Source of the DNA: Curtobacterium sp. VKM Ac-1376
Lineage (GTDB): Bacteria > Actinomycetota > Actinomycetes > Actinomycetales > Microbacteriaceae
Reading direction: 5' to 3'
Assembly (NCBI RefSeq): GCF_015351025.1
Contig: NZ_JADKRV010000008.1
Location: forward strand, 1-64,000
DNA: 64,000 nucleotides
Positions within the stretch are counted from its first letter, which is position 1; each line of letters starts with the position of its first letter. Shown in pieces: positions 9,236 through 17,630 of this stretch. Position numbers and translations under genes: made by a program. Under the pieces are notes generated by a model. The model searched no databases and was not told the origin of the DNA. It saw only the letters and a list, made by a program, of their open reading frames with translations.

Positions 9236-10309
9236 ATGACCACCACGCAGAACCTCCGCGTCGCCGTCGTCGGCGCCGGCATGATGGGCGCCGACCACGT
9301 CCGACGCATCACCGCCAAGATCTCGAACGCCGACGTCGTCGCCGTCGTCGAGCCGGACCAGGCCCGTGCCGCCGCGGCCGCCGCCCTGGCACCGGGCGCG
9401 ATCACCGCCGCGTCCTTCGACGAAGCGCTCGAGCAGACGGAGATCGACGGCGTCATCATCGCGACGCCCGGCTTCCTGCACGAGCCGATCCTGGTCACGG
9501 CCCTCGAGCGCGGGCTCACCGTGCTGTGCGAGAAGCCGCTCACGACCAGCGCCGAGGACTCCCTGCGCATCGTCGAGCTCGAGCAGCAGCACGCCGCCCG
9601 CCCGGTGATCCAGGTCGGCTTCATGCGCCGCTTCGACAGGGGCTACCAGGAACTCAAGGCCCTGCGCGAGTCCGGGGCCAACGGCGCCCTGCTCGCCCTG
9701 CACCACGCGCACCGCAACCCGACGACCCCGCCGAACTTCAGCGAGTCGATGCTCATCCACGACTCGGTGATCCACGAGATCGACATCATCCCGTTCCTGA
9801 CCGGCGAACCCATCACCAGCGTCGAGGTGAAGAAGCCGCGCAAGAACTCCCTCGCGCCGGCGGACCTGCCCGAGCCGCAGTTCGTCCTGTTCACCACCGA
9901 GTCCGGCACCATGGCGATCGTCGAGATCAACGTGAACGCCCAGTTCGGTTACCAGGTGACCACCGACGCCGTGTTCGAGTCCGGTGTCGCGTACATCGGC
10001 CGCGACACCTCGCTGTCCCTCGCCGCCGCCGGTGCGACCTCGCAGGGTGTGACCCCGTCGTTCAAGGAGCGCTTCGGTGCGGCCTACGACGAAGAGGTGC
10101 AGCGCTGGGTCGACGCAGCGCGGCTCGGCGGCATCGACGGCCCGAGCGCCTGGGACGGCTACACCGCGTCCGTCGTCGCCGAGGTCGCCGTCCGTGCGCA
10201 GCAGTCCGGTGCGCACGAGACCGTCGAGTACGCGGTCACGAAGCCGGCGTTCTACGACGTGACGTCCGACGCAGCAGCGGGTGCTGCCGCCGCGCTCGCC
10301 GGGGCCTGA
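9236..10309 (+). CDS. iolG: Inositol 2-dehydrogenase (Gfo/Idh/MocA family)
   Basis: 357 residues. NAD-dependent oxidation of myo-inositol to 2-keto-myo-inositol, the entry reaction. The Rossmann fold starts V-V-G-A-G-M-M-G-A-D-H-V; E-K-P-L-T-T holds the conserved catalytic lysine, and H-D-S-V-I-H-E-I-D the Asp/His pair typical of inositol dehydrogenases. A good ribosome site CAGGAGAA stands 9 nt before ATG 9236. A second Gfo/Idh protein at 12484 is a clear paralogue with a different N-terminus, so substrate assignment rests on position inside the operon. Confidence 0.88.
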   Translation: MTTTQNLRVAVVGAGMMGADHVRRITAKISNADVVAVVEPDQARAAAAAALAPGAITAASFDEALEQTEIDGVIIATPGFLHEPILVTALERGLTVLCEKPLTTSAEDSLRIVELEQQHAARPVIQVGFMRRFDRGYQELKALRESGANGALLALHHAHRNPTTPPNFSESMLIHDSVIHEIDIIPFLTGEPITSVEVKKPRKNSLAPADLPEPQFVLFTTESGTMAIVEINVNAQFGYQVTTDAVFESGVAYIGRDTSLSLAAAGATSQGVTPSFKERFGAAYDEEVQRWVDAARLGGIDGPSAWDGYTASVVAEVAVRAQQSGAHETVEYAVTKPAFYDVTSDAAAGAAAALAGA

Positions 10310-10312
10310 TCG

Positions 10313-11182
10313 ATGCCGAAGATCGCCCTCGACCCGACCCCGTTCCACCACGACCTGTCACTGCTCGAGTTCCCGCGCAAGGTGGCGGACCTCGGCTACG
10401 AGTACCTGCAGCTGACGCCCCACAAGGACTTCATCCCCTTCTACCGGCACCCCAAGGCCGACGACGACCTGGTCGACGCGTTCGCCGCGGCCTGCCGTGA
10501 CGCCGGGGTCCAGGTCGCGAGCGTCCTGCCCGTCCTCCGCTGGTCGGGGCCGGACGCGGATGCGCGCGAAGCCGCGGTGCGGAAGTGGAAGCGGGTCATC
10601 GAGATCACGAAGCGCCTCGGCGTGGACACCATCAACACGGAGTTCTCCGGCCGCCCCGAACGCGCCGAGGAATCCGAGGACCGGTTCTACCGGTCGATGG
10701 AGGAACTGCTGCCGATCATCGAGGGCGCGGACATCCGGGTGCTCATCGATCCCCACCCCGACGACTTCGTCGAGGACGGGCTCGAGGCGCTCCGGGTCAT
10801 CCGCGGCCTGAACTCGAAGCACATCGGGTTCGTCTACGTCGCCTGCCACACGTTCCACTACGGCGGGAACATGGACGAGATCATCGACGCCGCCGGTGAC
10901 TCGCTGCAGCTCGTCCACGTCGCCGACGCGTACGACCACCGTCGCTCGCACGGCCTCCGCTACATCACCAACCCGCCCGGCAATCCGGTCCGCGTGCACC
11001 AGCACCTGCCGATCGGCCAGGCCGATGTCGACTTCGACGCGTTCTGGGCGGCGCTCGACCGGGTCGGTTTCTCGGCACGCGAGGACACCGTCGCAGTCTC
11101 CAGCGTCTTCGCCGAGGACGAGAACGCCGACGCGGTGTCGCGGTTCCAGCTCGACACGATCACGAAGGGACTCCACCGATGA
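10313..11182 (+). CDS. iolH: IolH-like sugar phosphate isomerase/epimerase
   Basis: 289 residues, AP-endonuclease-2/xylose-isomerase-like TIM barrel. The family's exact reaction in inositol clusters is unsettled; in Bacillus it is called IolH. Visible: D-P-T-P-F-H near the start, L-I-D-P-H-P-D-D, C-H-T-F-H-Y-G-G-N-M-D and L-V-H-V-A-D, giving metal ligands His, Asp and Glu of the fold. It begins 3 nt after iolG and overlaps the transaldolase gene by 4 bp (ATGA), so it is translationally coupled within the operon. Confidence 0.85.
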   Translation: MPKIALDPTPFHHDLSLLEFPRKVADLGYEYLQLTPHKDFIPFYRHPKADDDLVDAFAAACRDAGVQVASVLPVLRWSGPDADAREAAVRKWKRVIEITKRLGVDTINTEFSGRPERAEESEDRFYRSMEELLPIIEGADIRVLIDPHPDDFVEDGLEALRVIRGLNSKHIGFVYVACHTFHYGGNMDEIIDAAGDSLQLVHVADAYDHRRSHGLRYITNPPGNPVRVHQHLPIGQADVDFDAFWAALDRVGFSAREDTVAVSSVFAEDENADAVSRFQLDTITKGLHR

Positions 11183-12291
11183 GCACCACCCTCGAGACTC
11201 CGGCGTCCACGGACGCCGACACCCGTCCCGTCACCCTGCAGGCCGCGGAGCAGACCCCGACCGCCCTGTGGAACGACTCCGCCGATCCGCGCGAGCTGTC
11301 GACCGCCATCCACGAGTACGGCGCCGTCGGGGCAACTTGCAACCCGGTGATCGCGTACACCTGCATCCAGCAGGACCCGGACACCTGGGTGCCGCGCATC
11401 CGCGAGATCGCCGCCGAGTACCCGACGGCGGGGGAGTCCTGGATCGGCTGGAAGGCCGTCGAGGAGCTCTCCATCGCCGCCGCGGCGCAGCTGCTGCCCG
11501 CGTTCGAGGCGTCCGGCGGCCGGAACGGTCGACTGTCCATGCAGACCGACCCCCGGTTCCACCGCGACGCCGACGCGCTCGTCGAGCAGGCCGTCCGGTT
11601 CTCGCAGCTCGCACCGAACATCATCGTGAAGATCCCCGCCACGAAGGTCGGCATCGCCGCGATCGAGGAGGCCGCCTACCGCGGTGTCTCGATCAACGCG
11701 ACGGTGTCGTTCACGGTGCCGCAGGTCGTCGCCGTGGGCGAGGCCATCGAGCGGGCACTCGACCGCCGTGCTGCCGAGGGCAAGCCCGAGCAGGAGTTCG
11801 GGCACGTCGTCACCCTGATGGCCGGGCGCTTCGACGACTGGCTGAAGACCGTCGTGAAGCGCGACCACGTGATGGTCGACCCTGGCATCCTCGAGTGGGC
11901 CGGTGTCGCCGCGGTGAAGAACGCCTACCGCGTCTTCCAGGAGCGCGGGTTCCGTTCGCGCGTGCTGGTCGCCGCGTTCCGCAACGCACTGCAGTGGTCG
12001 GAGTTCCAGGGCGGTGACCTGGTGGTGTCGCCGCCGTTCCAGTGGACGAAGGACATCAACGACAACGCGTTCCCCTTCCGTCCGCACGCCATCGACGACG
12101 AGGTCCCCGTGCACGTGATCGAGGCGCTGCGGGCCGCGACGCCGGAGTTCGCCCGCGGCTACGACGTGGACGGCATGACGATCGACGAGTTCGACCGCTT
12201 CGGTGCGACCGTGACGACGCTGCGGCAGTTCCTGGACGCGGACGCCAAGCTCGACGCGCTGGTCCGCGACATCATGGTCCCCGCGGTCTGA
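11179..12291 (+). CDS. Transaldolase-family protein in the inositol operon
   Basis: 370 residues, transaldolase TIM barrel. Lys151 in I-I-V-K-I-P-A-T-K is the expected Schiff-base lysine, and G-A-T-C-N-P-V-I-A replaces the usual T-S-N-P-x-I-F of house-keeping transaldolases; V-S-I-N-A-T-V-S-F-T is conserved. The diverged substrate loop and position as last gene of the operon suggest a dedicated role, perhaps recycling DHAP or glyceraldehyde-3-phosphate from inositol, but no substrate can be named. A strong hairpin terminator follows at 12353. Confidence 0.78.
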   Translation: MSTTLETPASTDADTRPVTLQAAEQTPTALWNDSADPRELSTAIHEYGAVGATCNPVIAYTCIQQDPDTWVPRIREIAAEYPTAGESWIGWKAVEELSIAAAAQLLPAFEASGGRNGRLSMQTDPRFHRDADALVEQAVRFSQLAPNIIVKIPATKVGIAAIEEAAYRGVSINATVSFTVPQVVAVGEAIERALDRRAAEGKPEQEFGHVVTLMAGRFDDWLKTVVKRDHVMVDPGILEWAGVAAVKNAYRVFQERGFRSRVLVAAFRNALQWSEFQGGDLVVSPPFQWTKDINDNAFPFRPHAIDDEVPVHVIEALRAATPEFARGYDVDGMTIDEFDRFGATVTTLRQFLDADAKLDALVRDIMVPAV

Positions 12292-12352
12292 GCCGCGGTC
12301 CGATCCGCGGTCGGAACCACGGGTCGCGCCCCGCGCGCTGACGCACCAGCCT

Positions 12353-12393
12353 GGAGGCCCGGTGCCGGTCCCCGAGACCGGCACCGGGCCTCC
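12353..12393 (+). terminator. Hairpin terminator after the inositol operon
   Basis: Stem of 18 bp (12353-12370 with 12376-12393) beginning GGAGGCCCGGTGCC, five-base loop, no U tract. The same GGAGGCCCGG core recurs after other genes in the window. The rest of the 192-bp gap to the next gene holds only the promoter at 12407-12439. Confidence 0.75.
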
Positions 12394-12406
12394 ATGCGGT
12401 GGGTCA

Positions 12407-12439
12407 TGTGCTGACAAAGGGAGCCGCATCGGTTAGGCT
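12407..12439 (+). promoter_or_regulatory. Promoter with candidate IolR site before the Gfo/Idh gene
   Basis: CTGACA (12411-12416) and TAGGCT (12434-12439) are 17 nt apart, a good vegetative promoter. TGTGCTGACA (12407-12416) differs from the remembered IolR consensus at one position and covers the -35 box, so control together with iolC is plausible. AAGGAG at 12472-12477 serves ATG 12484. Confidence 0.55.
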
Positions 12440-12483
12440 CGTTGGCGCGCTCCAATGCGCCCACCTGAACGAAGGAGTTCTCC

Positions 12484-13677
12484 ATGGACAGCATCGGTGT
12501 CGGTCTCATCTCGGTCGGCTGGATGGGGCGGCTGCACTCGCGTGCCTACCGCGCACTGCCTGATCACTTCCCGGAGCTCGGCGTCCAGCCGCGGCTCGTC
12601 GTCGCGGCCGACCCGATCGAGGCCGCGCGCGACCAGGCGGTGACGCGACTCGGCTACGAGCGTGCCGTCGCCGACTACCGCGAGGTCCTCGCCGACCCGT
12701 CGGTCGACGTCGTGTCGATCTGTTCCCCGAACTTCCTGCACCGCGAGATGGCCGTCGCCGCGGCCGAGGCGGGCAAGCCCTTCTGGATCGAGAAGCCGAT
12801 GGGTCGGTACGCCAGCGACTCCCGCTCCATCCACCAGGCCGTGCAGCGCGCCGGGGTCATCACGAGCGTCGGCTTCAACTACCGGCACGCCCCGGCGATC
12901 GAGCGCGCTCGTGAACTGGTCCGCAGCGGGCGACTCGGCCGGATCACGAATGTGCGCGGGTCGTTGCTCGCCGACTACTCGTCGGACCCGGCGGCCCCGC
13001 TGACCTGGCGCTTCGAGCGTGAGCGTGCCGGATCGGGTGTGCTCGGCGACCTGCTGTCGCACGGACTCGACCTGGCGCAGTACGTGGTCGGGCGGATCGC
13101 CTCGGTCAGTGCGCTCGCCGAGACGTTCATCGAGTCGCGACCCCGGCCGGGTACCGGCATCGTCGACCGCAGTGCGGCGGCGACGGGCGAACTGGGTGCC
13201 GTCGAGAACGAGGACTACGCCGCGCTGCTGTTCAGGTTCGAGGACGGTGCGGTCGGCACGATGGACTCGAGTCGGGTGATGCGCGGGCCGCACGCGGAGT
13301 ACACGCTCGAGATCTACGGCACCCGCGGGTCCGTCCGGTGGGACTTCCAGCGCCTGAACGAGCTCGAGGTGTACCTGGACGGGCAGGAAATCGACGGGTA
13401 CGCGACGCACTACGTCGCTGCGGGCGACGGCGAGTTCGCGCGGTTCCAGCCCGGGGCCGGGACGGCCATGGGGTACGACGACCTGAAGACCATCGAGGCG
13501 GCGCAGTTCATCGCCAGTGTGCGGCGCGGGGAGCAGCTCGCGCCCTCGGTCGCCGACGGCCTGGCTGCCGCATCCATCGTCGAGGCGGCCGAGGCGTCCC
13601 TGGTCGACGGTGCCTGGCACGAGGTCGCGCGTGTGGACGGTCCGCTCACGTACGGGGAGCCGACGCCGAGGATCTAG
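12484..13677 (+). CDS. Gfo/Idh/MocA-family oxidoreductase
   Basis: 397 residues, NAD(P)-dependent sugar or inositol dehydrogenase fold. Rossmann motif V-G-L-I-S-V-G-W-M-G-R-L-H-S near residue 5, E-K-P-M-G-R with the conserved lysine, and G-D-L-L-S-H-G-L-D-L with the Asp/His region. Substrate unknown; members in inositol clusters often act on scyllo-inositol or other isomers (inference). It has its own promoter after the operon terminator, so it forms a separate transcription unit, and its gap to the tautomerase gene contains a further putative promoter. Confidence 0.85.
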   Translation: MDSIGVGLISVGWMGRLHSRAYRALPDHFPELGVQPRLVVAADPIEAARDQAVTRLGYERAVADYREVLADPSVDVVSICSPNFLHREMAVAAAEAGKPFWIEKPMGRYASDSRSIHQAVQRAGVITSVGFNYRHAPAIERARELVRSGRLGRITNVRGSLLADYSSDPAAPLTWRFERERAGSGVLGDLLSHGLDLAQYVVGRIASVSALAETFIESRPRPGTGIVDRSAAATGELGAVENEDYAALLFRFEDGAVGTMDSSRVMRGPHAEYTLEIYGTRGSVRWDFQRLNELEVYLDGQEIDGYATHYVAAGDGEFARFQPGAGTAMGYDDLKTIEAAQFIASVRRGEQLAPSVADGLAAASIVEAAEASLVDGAWHEVARVDGPLTYGEPTPRI

Positions 13678-13695
13678 ACACGACCGGGCGCCTTC

Positions 13696-13716
13696 TTGTT
13701 AGTATGTAAGGACAAA
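13696..13716 (+). promoter_or_regulatory. Candidate GntR/IolR-type site before the tautomerase
   Basis: The AT-rich patch TTGTTAGTATGTAAGGACAA stands out in GC-rich DNA. Its minus-strand reading TGTCCTTACA (13705-13714) matches the remembered IolR consensus at nine of ten positions. It may overlap the -10 region. A good AGGAGG follows before ATG 13740. Confidence 0.4.
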
Positions 13717-13739
13717 GTCCGAGCAACCAGGAGGCACCC

Positions 13740-14147
13740 ATGCCGCTCGTCCGTATCGACCTCGCCACCGGCCGCACGCCGGAGGCCGTCCGTGGCATCG
13801 CCGACGCCATCCACCAGGCCATCGTCGACGTGTACGGGATCCCCGTGCGCGACCGGTTCCAGGTCATCACCGAGCACCCGGCGCAGCAGATCATCGCCGA
13901 GGACGCGGGGCTCGGGTTCGAGCGCACCGAGGGGGTCATCGTCATCCAGGTGTTCACGCAGCGCGGGCGGACCGACGAGGCGAAGGCGGCGCTGTACCGG
14001 GCGATCCACGATGCCCTCGCGGCGATCGGGGTCGCGTCCGAGGACGTCTTCATCGGCTACGTGGAGAACGGGCCGCAGGACTGGTCGTTCGGCTTCGGGC
14101 GCGCCCAGTACGTGACGGGCGAGCTCGGCGTGCCTGCGCTGGGGTGA
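13740..14147 (+). CDS. Tautomerase-family protein
   Basis: 135 residues, tautomerase/MIF fold built from two 4-oxalocrotonate-tautomerase-like halves. Pro2 (M-P-L-V-R-I-D-L), which becomes the N-terminal catalytic proline after Met removal, is present, followed by G-R-T-P-E-A-V-R-G-I-A-D-A-I-H-Q-A and the second-half signature G-Y-V-E-N-G-P-Q-D-W-S-F-G. Such enzymes interconvert keto and enol forms. Sitting between the inositol genes and their presumed regulator, and behind an IolR-like site, it may process a keto-inositol intermediate, but this is inference. Ribosome site CCAGGAGG fixes the start. Confidence 0.85.
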   Translation: MPLVRIDLATGRTPEAVRGIADAIHQAIVDVYGIPVRDRFQVITEHPAQQIIAEDAGLGFERTEGVIVIQVFTQRGRTDEAKAALYRAIHDALAAIGVASEDVFIGYVENGPQDWSFGFGRAQYVTGELGVPALG

Positions 14148-14168
14148 CGCGCTGCCGGCCGGCTGGCC

Positions 14169-14325
14169 GGTCACAACACCCCGCTCAGTTCCGCCGAGTA
14201 GGCGCAATCTGTCGGTTGCCGGGCGTCAGAGCGGCACTTCGTGACCACTCGGCGCACCCACGACGGCAAGTTGTGACCCCTCCGGGAGCGACCCCGAGCG
14301 ACCCGAGCGACCCCGAGCCGCCCCG
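14169..14325. repeat. Palindromic intergenic element plus short tandem repeats
   Basis: The 202-bp gap between the tautomerase and the regulator holds no gene. GGTCACAAC (14169-14177) and GTTGTGACC (14270-14278) are inverted arms flanking a further C-G-T-G-A-C-C copy; GAGCGACCC is then repeated three to four times (14285-14325). The arms resemble those at 33482-33528 and inside the repeats at 56450. Confidence 0.55.
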
Positions 14326-14349
14326 GGTGACAGAACGTGACCGGTCGGC

Positions 14350-15108
14350 CTACTTGTCGACGAGCGTGACCTCGAACGAGTACCGGTCGGGGCGGTAGCA
14401 GTGCACGCCGTACTCGACCGCGCGACCCGAGGCGTCGTACGCGGTTCGGCTCATCGTCAGCACCGGGTCGCCGTCCTCGATCTCGAGCAGGCCGGCCTCT
14501 TCGTCGGTCACCGCGCGCGCACCGATCCGCTGCTTGGCCACCCGCATCGTGACCCCTCGGCCCCGGAGCAGCTGGTACAGCCCGTGCGCCTGCAGATCGT
14601 CGTCGGTCAGGTCGAGGAACTCCGGCGGCAGGTAGTTCTCGAGGATCGCCATCGGGACGTCCTCAGCGAACCGCACGCGGCGGATGTGCGCGACGACCGT
14701 GCCGGGCTCGAGGCTGAGCGCCGCCGCGACATCGGCCGGCGCCGGGACGTCGTTGCGCTCGAGGAGCTTGGTCGCGGGGGCCTGTGCGCCCTGCGCCAGG
14801 TCGTCGTACAGGCTCGTCAGCTCGACCTTGCGCGTCACCGGCCCGTGCACGACCTGCGTCCCGATGCCGCGACGGCGCACGAGCAGGCCCTTGTCGACGA
14901 GGTCCTGGATCGCACGGCGGATCGTCGGGCGCGACAGGCCCAGACGCTCACCGAGGGCGATCTCGTTCTCGAGCCGGGCGCCGGGTGGCATCGCGCCGGA
15001 GCGGATCGACTCCTCGATGCGCGAGGCGACCTGGAAGTAGAGGGGCATGGGACCCGACCGGTCCAGGTCCATGAACAGGTCGGACGGCAGCTGGCCTTCG
15101 TTGGTCAT
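14350..15108 (-). CDS. iolR: GntR-family regulator of inositol genes (probable IolR)
   Basis: 252 residues, HutC-type GntR protein: N-terminal winged helix-turn-helix (about 20-90; Y-F-Q-V-A-S-R-I-E-E-S-I, L-G-L-S-R-P-T-I-R-R-A-I-Q-D-L) and a C-terminal UTRA effector domain (about 105-245, ending E-Y-G-V-H-C-Y-R-P-D-R-Y-S-F-E). It probably represses the inositol operon until an inositol intermediate binds. Support: it borders the cluster and a near-perfect inverted repeat with the same core as the iolC operator lies 46 bp upstream of its start. GntR regulators called IolR do this job in corynebacteria. RBS GAAGGACC precedes the ATG. Confidence 0.78.
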   Translation of the reverse strand: MTNEGQLPSDLFMDLDRSGPMPLYFQVASRIEESIRSGAMPPGARLENEIALGERLGLSRPTIRRAIQDLVDKGLLVRRRGIGTQVVHGPVTRKVELTSLYDDLAQGAQAPATKLLERNDVPAPADVAAALSLEPGTVVAHIRRVRFAEDVPMAILENYLPPEFLDLTDDDLQAHGLYQLLRGRGVTMRVAKQRIGARAVTDEEAGLLEIEDGDPVLTMSRTAYDASGRAVEYGVHCYRPDRYSFEVTLVDK

Positions 15109-15153
15109 CGCGGTCCTTCACACGTGCGGGATGCCGGCGTCGGTGCCGACAGC

Positions 15154-15167
15154 ATTGTCGTGACAAT
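15154..15167 (-). promoter_or_regulatory. Operator upstream of the GntR gene
   Basis: ATTGTCGTGACAAT is an inverted repeat (ATTGTC / GACAAT, 2-bp centre). Its core TGTCGTGACA differs by one base from the site at the iolC promoter, suggesting autoregulation. The -10/-35 boxes of the minus-strand promoter are not clear. Confidence 0.6.
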
Positions 15168-15212
15168 ACCACCGGGAATGTGCAGCCCCGGCCCTACCCG
15201 ACGGGTGTTGGC

Positions 15213-15878
15213 TCAGTCGGCGAACACCATCGGCCGGTTCGACAGCCGCGGCTGGTTCGCGGCCTTCGGCTTCTCGGCACGAGCGTGCACCGGGGCGATC
15301 GTCACCCGGGTGACCGCGCCGAGTGCCTCGACGGTCTCGACGCCGTGGTGCCCGGCGGCGTGCACGACGATCGCAGCGCAGGCCTCGGCGTCGGCGGCGG
15401 CGTCGTGGTGCTGGAACCCCTCGAACCCTGCGGCCATCGCGGCGACCGGCAGCCGGTACGAGTCGAGCGTGTAGGTCTTGCGGGCGACCGCCAGTGAGCA
15501 CAGCGAGTGGTGCTCGGCCAGGTCGATGCCCGTCGCGGAGCAGCCGCCGGCGATGACGCCCATGTCGAACCGGGCGTTGTGCGCCACCAGCACGTCACCC
15601 TCGGCGAAGGCCACCAGGTCGGGGTACTGCTGTTCCCAGGTCTTCGCGTGCGTGACGTCCTCGGCGACGATGCCGTGGATCCGGGTGTTCCACTCGAGGA
15701 AGGCGTCGTGCCCGAGCGGCGGGCGGATGAACCACGACGCCCGATCGACGACCCGGCCGGCGCGGACCTTCACGAGCCCGACGGAGCAGGCGCTGGCGGG
15801 CGAGCTGTTGGCGGTCTCGAAGTCGATCGCGGTGAAGTTCAACGGCACGGTCCCGATCGTCGCACGGGGTGCCGACAT
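15213..15878 (-). CDS. DEDDh 3'-5' exonuclease (DnaQ-like)
   Basis: 221 residues, RNase T/DNA polymerase III epsilon fold. Exo I appears as A-I-D-F-E-T-A-N (Asp, Glu ligands), Exo II as L-V-A-H-N-A-R-F-D, and Exo III as H-H-D-A-A-A-D-A (His, Asp), so all DEDDh residues are present. The C-terminal 40 residues are Pro/Arg/Lys-rich. The stand-alone form suggests proofreading or repair trimming rather than the replicative subunit. Start could be ATG at 15878 or a GTG 10 codons later; no clear ribosome site decides. Divergent from the next gene by about 40 bp. Confidence 0.85.
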   Translation of the reverse strand: MSAPRATIGTVPLNFTAIDFETANSSPASACSVGLVKVRAGRVVDRASWFIRPPLGHDAFLEWNTRIHGIVAEDVTHAKTWEQQYPDLVAFAEGDVLVAHNARFDMGVIAGGCSATGIDLAEHHSLCSLAVARKTYTLDSYRLPVAAMAAGFEGFQHHDAAADAEACAAIVVHAAGHHGVETVEALGAVTRVTIAPVHARAEKPKAANQPRLSNRPMVFAD

Positions 15879-15919
15879 CGCCGGAAGCCCGTTCGGCGTT
15901 GCGGCCGTACGGTTGTCCG

Positions 15920-16468
15920 ATGGGGAACGAGGTCGACGGACGTCCGCGAGTGCTGCTGCTCGCCGGCTCCGGCTACGGTCAGCAGGCGCCGCTGCTCTGG
16001 TGGTCGCGGGAAATCGCCGTCGTGGCCGGGTGCGAGGTCATCGCGCCCGGGTGGCAGGTCGACGACACTGCCGGCGCCGATCCGGTGGGGTTCGTCGGGG
16101 CCGCCGTCGCGGCCGAGCTGGGGGGCCAGCTGCCCGACCTCGTCGTCGCGAAGTCGTTCGGTTGCTTCGCGCTGCCGTGGGCGATCCGCCACGAGGTGCC
16201 CGGCGTCTGGCTGACGCCGGTCCTCACCCACGACGACGTCGCGGCAGCGCTCCCCGCGGCGACCGACGCGCACGACGCGATCGGGGGTGGCGACGACCCG
16301 CTGTGGCGGCCGGAACGGGCGTCGGGAACCGCTGCGCGCCTCCAGACGGTGGCGGGAGCCGATCACTCGCTGCATGTGCCGGGGGACTGGCGGCGGTCGC
16401 AACGGTCGCAGGCCGACGTCTTCGACGTCGTGGAGCGCCGCATCGCGGCCTTGCGTGCGGGGCGATGA
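15920..16468 (+). CDS. Small alpha/beta-hydrolase-like protein
   Basis: 182 residues from ATG 15920. Reads L-L-L-A-G-S-G-Y-G near the N-terminus, a nucleophile-elbow-like V-A-K-S-F-G-C-F-A where Ser is in the expected place, and a late G-A-D-H-S-L-H-V-P with the histidine, giving the Ser-His layout of short alpha/beta hydrolases. Function unknown. I used 15920 instead of an in-frame ATG 17 codons earlier because TACGGT (15908-15913) stands 6 nt before it, the leaderless spacing seen elsewhere here, and because the earlier start would overlap the exonuclease gene. Confidence 0.7.
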   Translation: MGNEVDGRPRVLLLAGSGYGQQAPLLWWSREIAVVAGCEVIAPGWQVDDTAGADPVGFVGAAVAAELGGQLPDLVVAKSFGCFALPWAIRHEVPGVWLTPVLTHDDVAAALPAATDAHDAIGGGDDPLWRPERASGTAARLQTVAGADHSLHVPGDWRRSQRSQADVFDVVERRIAALRAGR

Positions 16469-16526
16469 CGGCAGCCTGGAGGCCCGGGTCGGCTCCGGCA
16501 GGCCGCCGCCGGTAGGCTGTGCTCCC

Positions 16527-17600
16527 GTGGCTCTCACCATCGGAATCGTCGGTCTCCCGAACGTCGGCAAGTCGACCCTGTTCAACGCCCTGACCAAGAA
16601 CCAGGTCCTCGCCGCGAACTACCCCTTCGCGACCATCGAGCCGAACGTCGGGGTGGTGAACCTCCCGGATTCGCGGCTCGACAAGCTCGCGGAGCTCTTC
16701 CACTCGGAGAAGACCGTGCCGGCGCCGGTGTCGTTCGTCGACATCGCGGGCATCGTCAAGGGTGCGAGCGAGGGCGAGGGGCTCGGCAACAAGTTCCTCG
16801 CGAACATCCGCGAAGCCGACGCCATCGCGCAGGTCGTCCGTGGCTTCACGGACGCCGACGTCGTGCACGTCGCGAACAAGGTCTCCCCGAAGGACGACCT
16901 CGAGGTCATCAACACCGAGTTGATCCTCGCCGACATGGAGACCATCGACAAGGCGCTCCCGCGGTACGAGAAGATGGTGAAGCTCAAGCAGACCGAGCCG
17001 GTCGTGCTCGAGACCGCTCGCGAGGCCCGTGCCGCGCTCGAGCAGGGGACGCTGCTGTCCGCGACCAAGATCGACCTGTCGCCGATCTCCGAGCTCGGGC
17101 TCCTGTCCGCCAAGCCCTTCATCTTCGTGTTCAACGTCGACGAGGCGATCCTGACCGACGAGTCCCGCAAGGCCGAACTGGCCGCGCTCGTCGCCCCCGC
17201 GCAGGCCGTGTTCCTCGACGCCCAGGTCGAGTCCGAGCTCATCGACCTCGACCCCGAGGACGCCGCCGAGCTGCTCGAGTCGACCGGTCAGACCGAGTCG
17301 GGCCTCGACCAGCTCGCCCGCATCGGGTTCGACACCCTCGGGCTGCAGACCTACCTGACGGCCGGCCCGAAGGAAGCCCGTGCGTGGACGATCGGCAAGG
17401 GGTGGAAGGCTCCCCAGGCTGCCGGCGTCATCCACACCGACTTCGAGAAGGGCTTCATCAAGGCCGAGGTCATCTCGTTCGAGGACCTGGTCGCCACCGG
17501 CTCCATCGCCGAGGCCCGCGCTGCCGGCAAGGCCCGGATCGAGGGCAAGGACTACGTCATGCAGGACGGCGACGTGGTGGAGTTCCGCTTCAACAACTGA
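16527..17600 (+). CDS. ychF: Redox-regulated ATPase/GTPase YchF (OLA1 family)
   Basis: 357 residues from GTG 16527. P-loop G-L-P-N-V-G-K-S-T-L-F-N-A-L-T (residues about 8-22), switch region N-Y-P-F-A-T-I-E-P-N-V-G and G3 D-I-A-G-I-V-K-G-A-S-E-G-E-G-L, then a coiled-coil insert and the C-terminal TGS domain (R-A-W-T-I-G-K-G to V-V-E-F-R-F-N-N). YchF proteins bind ribosomes and hydrolyse ATP. Length is exactly usual. TAGGCT at 16513-16518 is 8 nt before the start codon with no ribosome site, so the mRNA is probably leaderless. Confidence 0.95.
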   Translation: MALTIGIVGLPNVGKSTLFNALTKNQVLAANYPFATIEPNVGVVNLPDSRLDKLAELFHSEKTVPAPVSFVDIAGIVKGASEGEGLGNKFLANIREADAIAQVVRGFTDADVVHVANKVSPKDDLEVINTELILADMETIDKALPRYEKMVKLKQTEPVVLETAREARAALEQGTLLSATKIDLSPISELGLLSAKPFIFVFNVDEAILTDESRKAELAALVAPAQAVFLDAQVESELIDLDPEDAAELLESTGQTESGLDQLARIGFDTLGLQTYLTAGPKEARAWTIGKGWKAPQAAGVIHTDFEKGFIKAEVISFEDLVATGSIAEARAAGKARIEGKDYVMQDGDVVEFRFNN

Positions 17601-17630
17601 TCTTCCAGCGCTGTGCGCCAGGTTGAGCGC

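Noticed and set aside
8104-10500. 798-codon plus-strand frame across iolE and iolG
   Set aside because: Arg/Pro-rich shadow of two well-recognised genes in another frame.
14285-14325. GAGCGACCC repeats as a CRISPR-like array
   Set aside because: Units of about 10 bp without spacers; no cas genes nearby.
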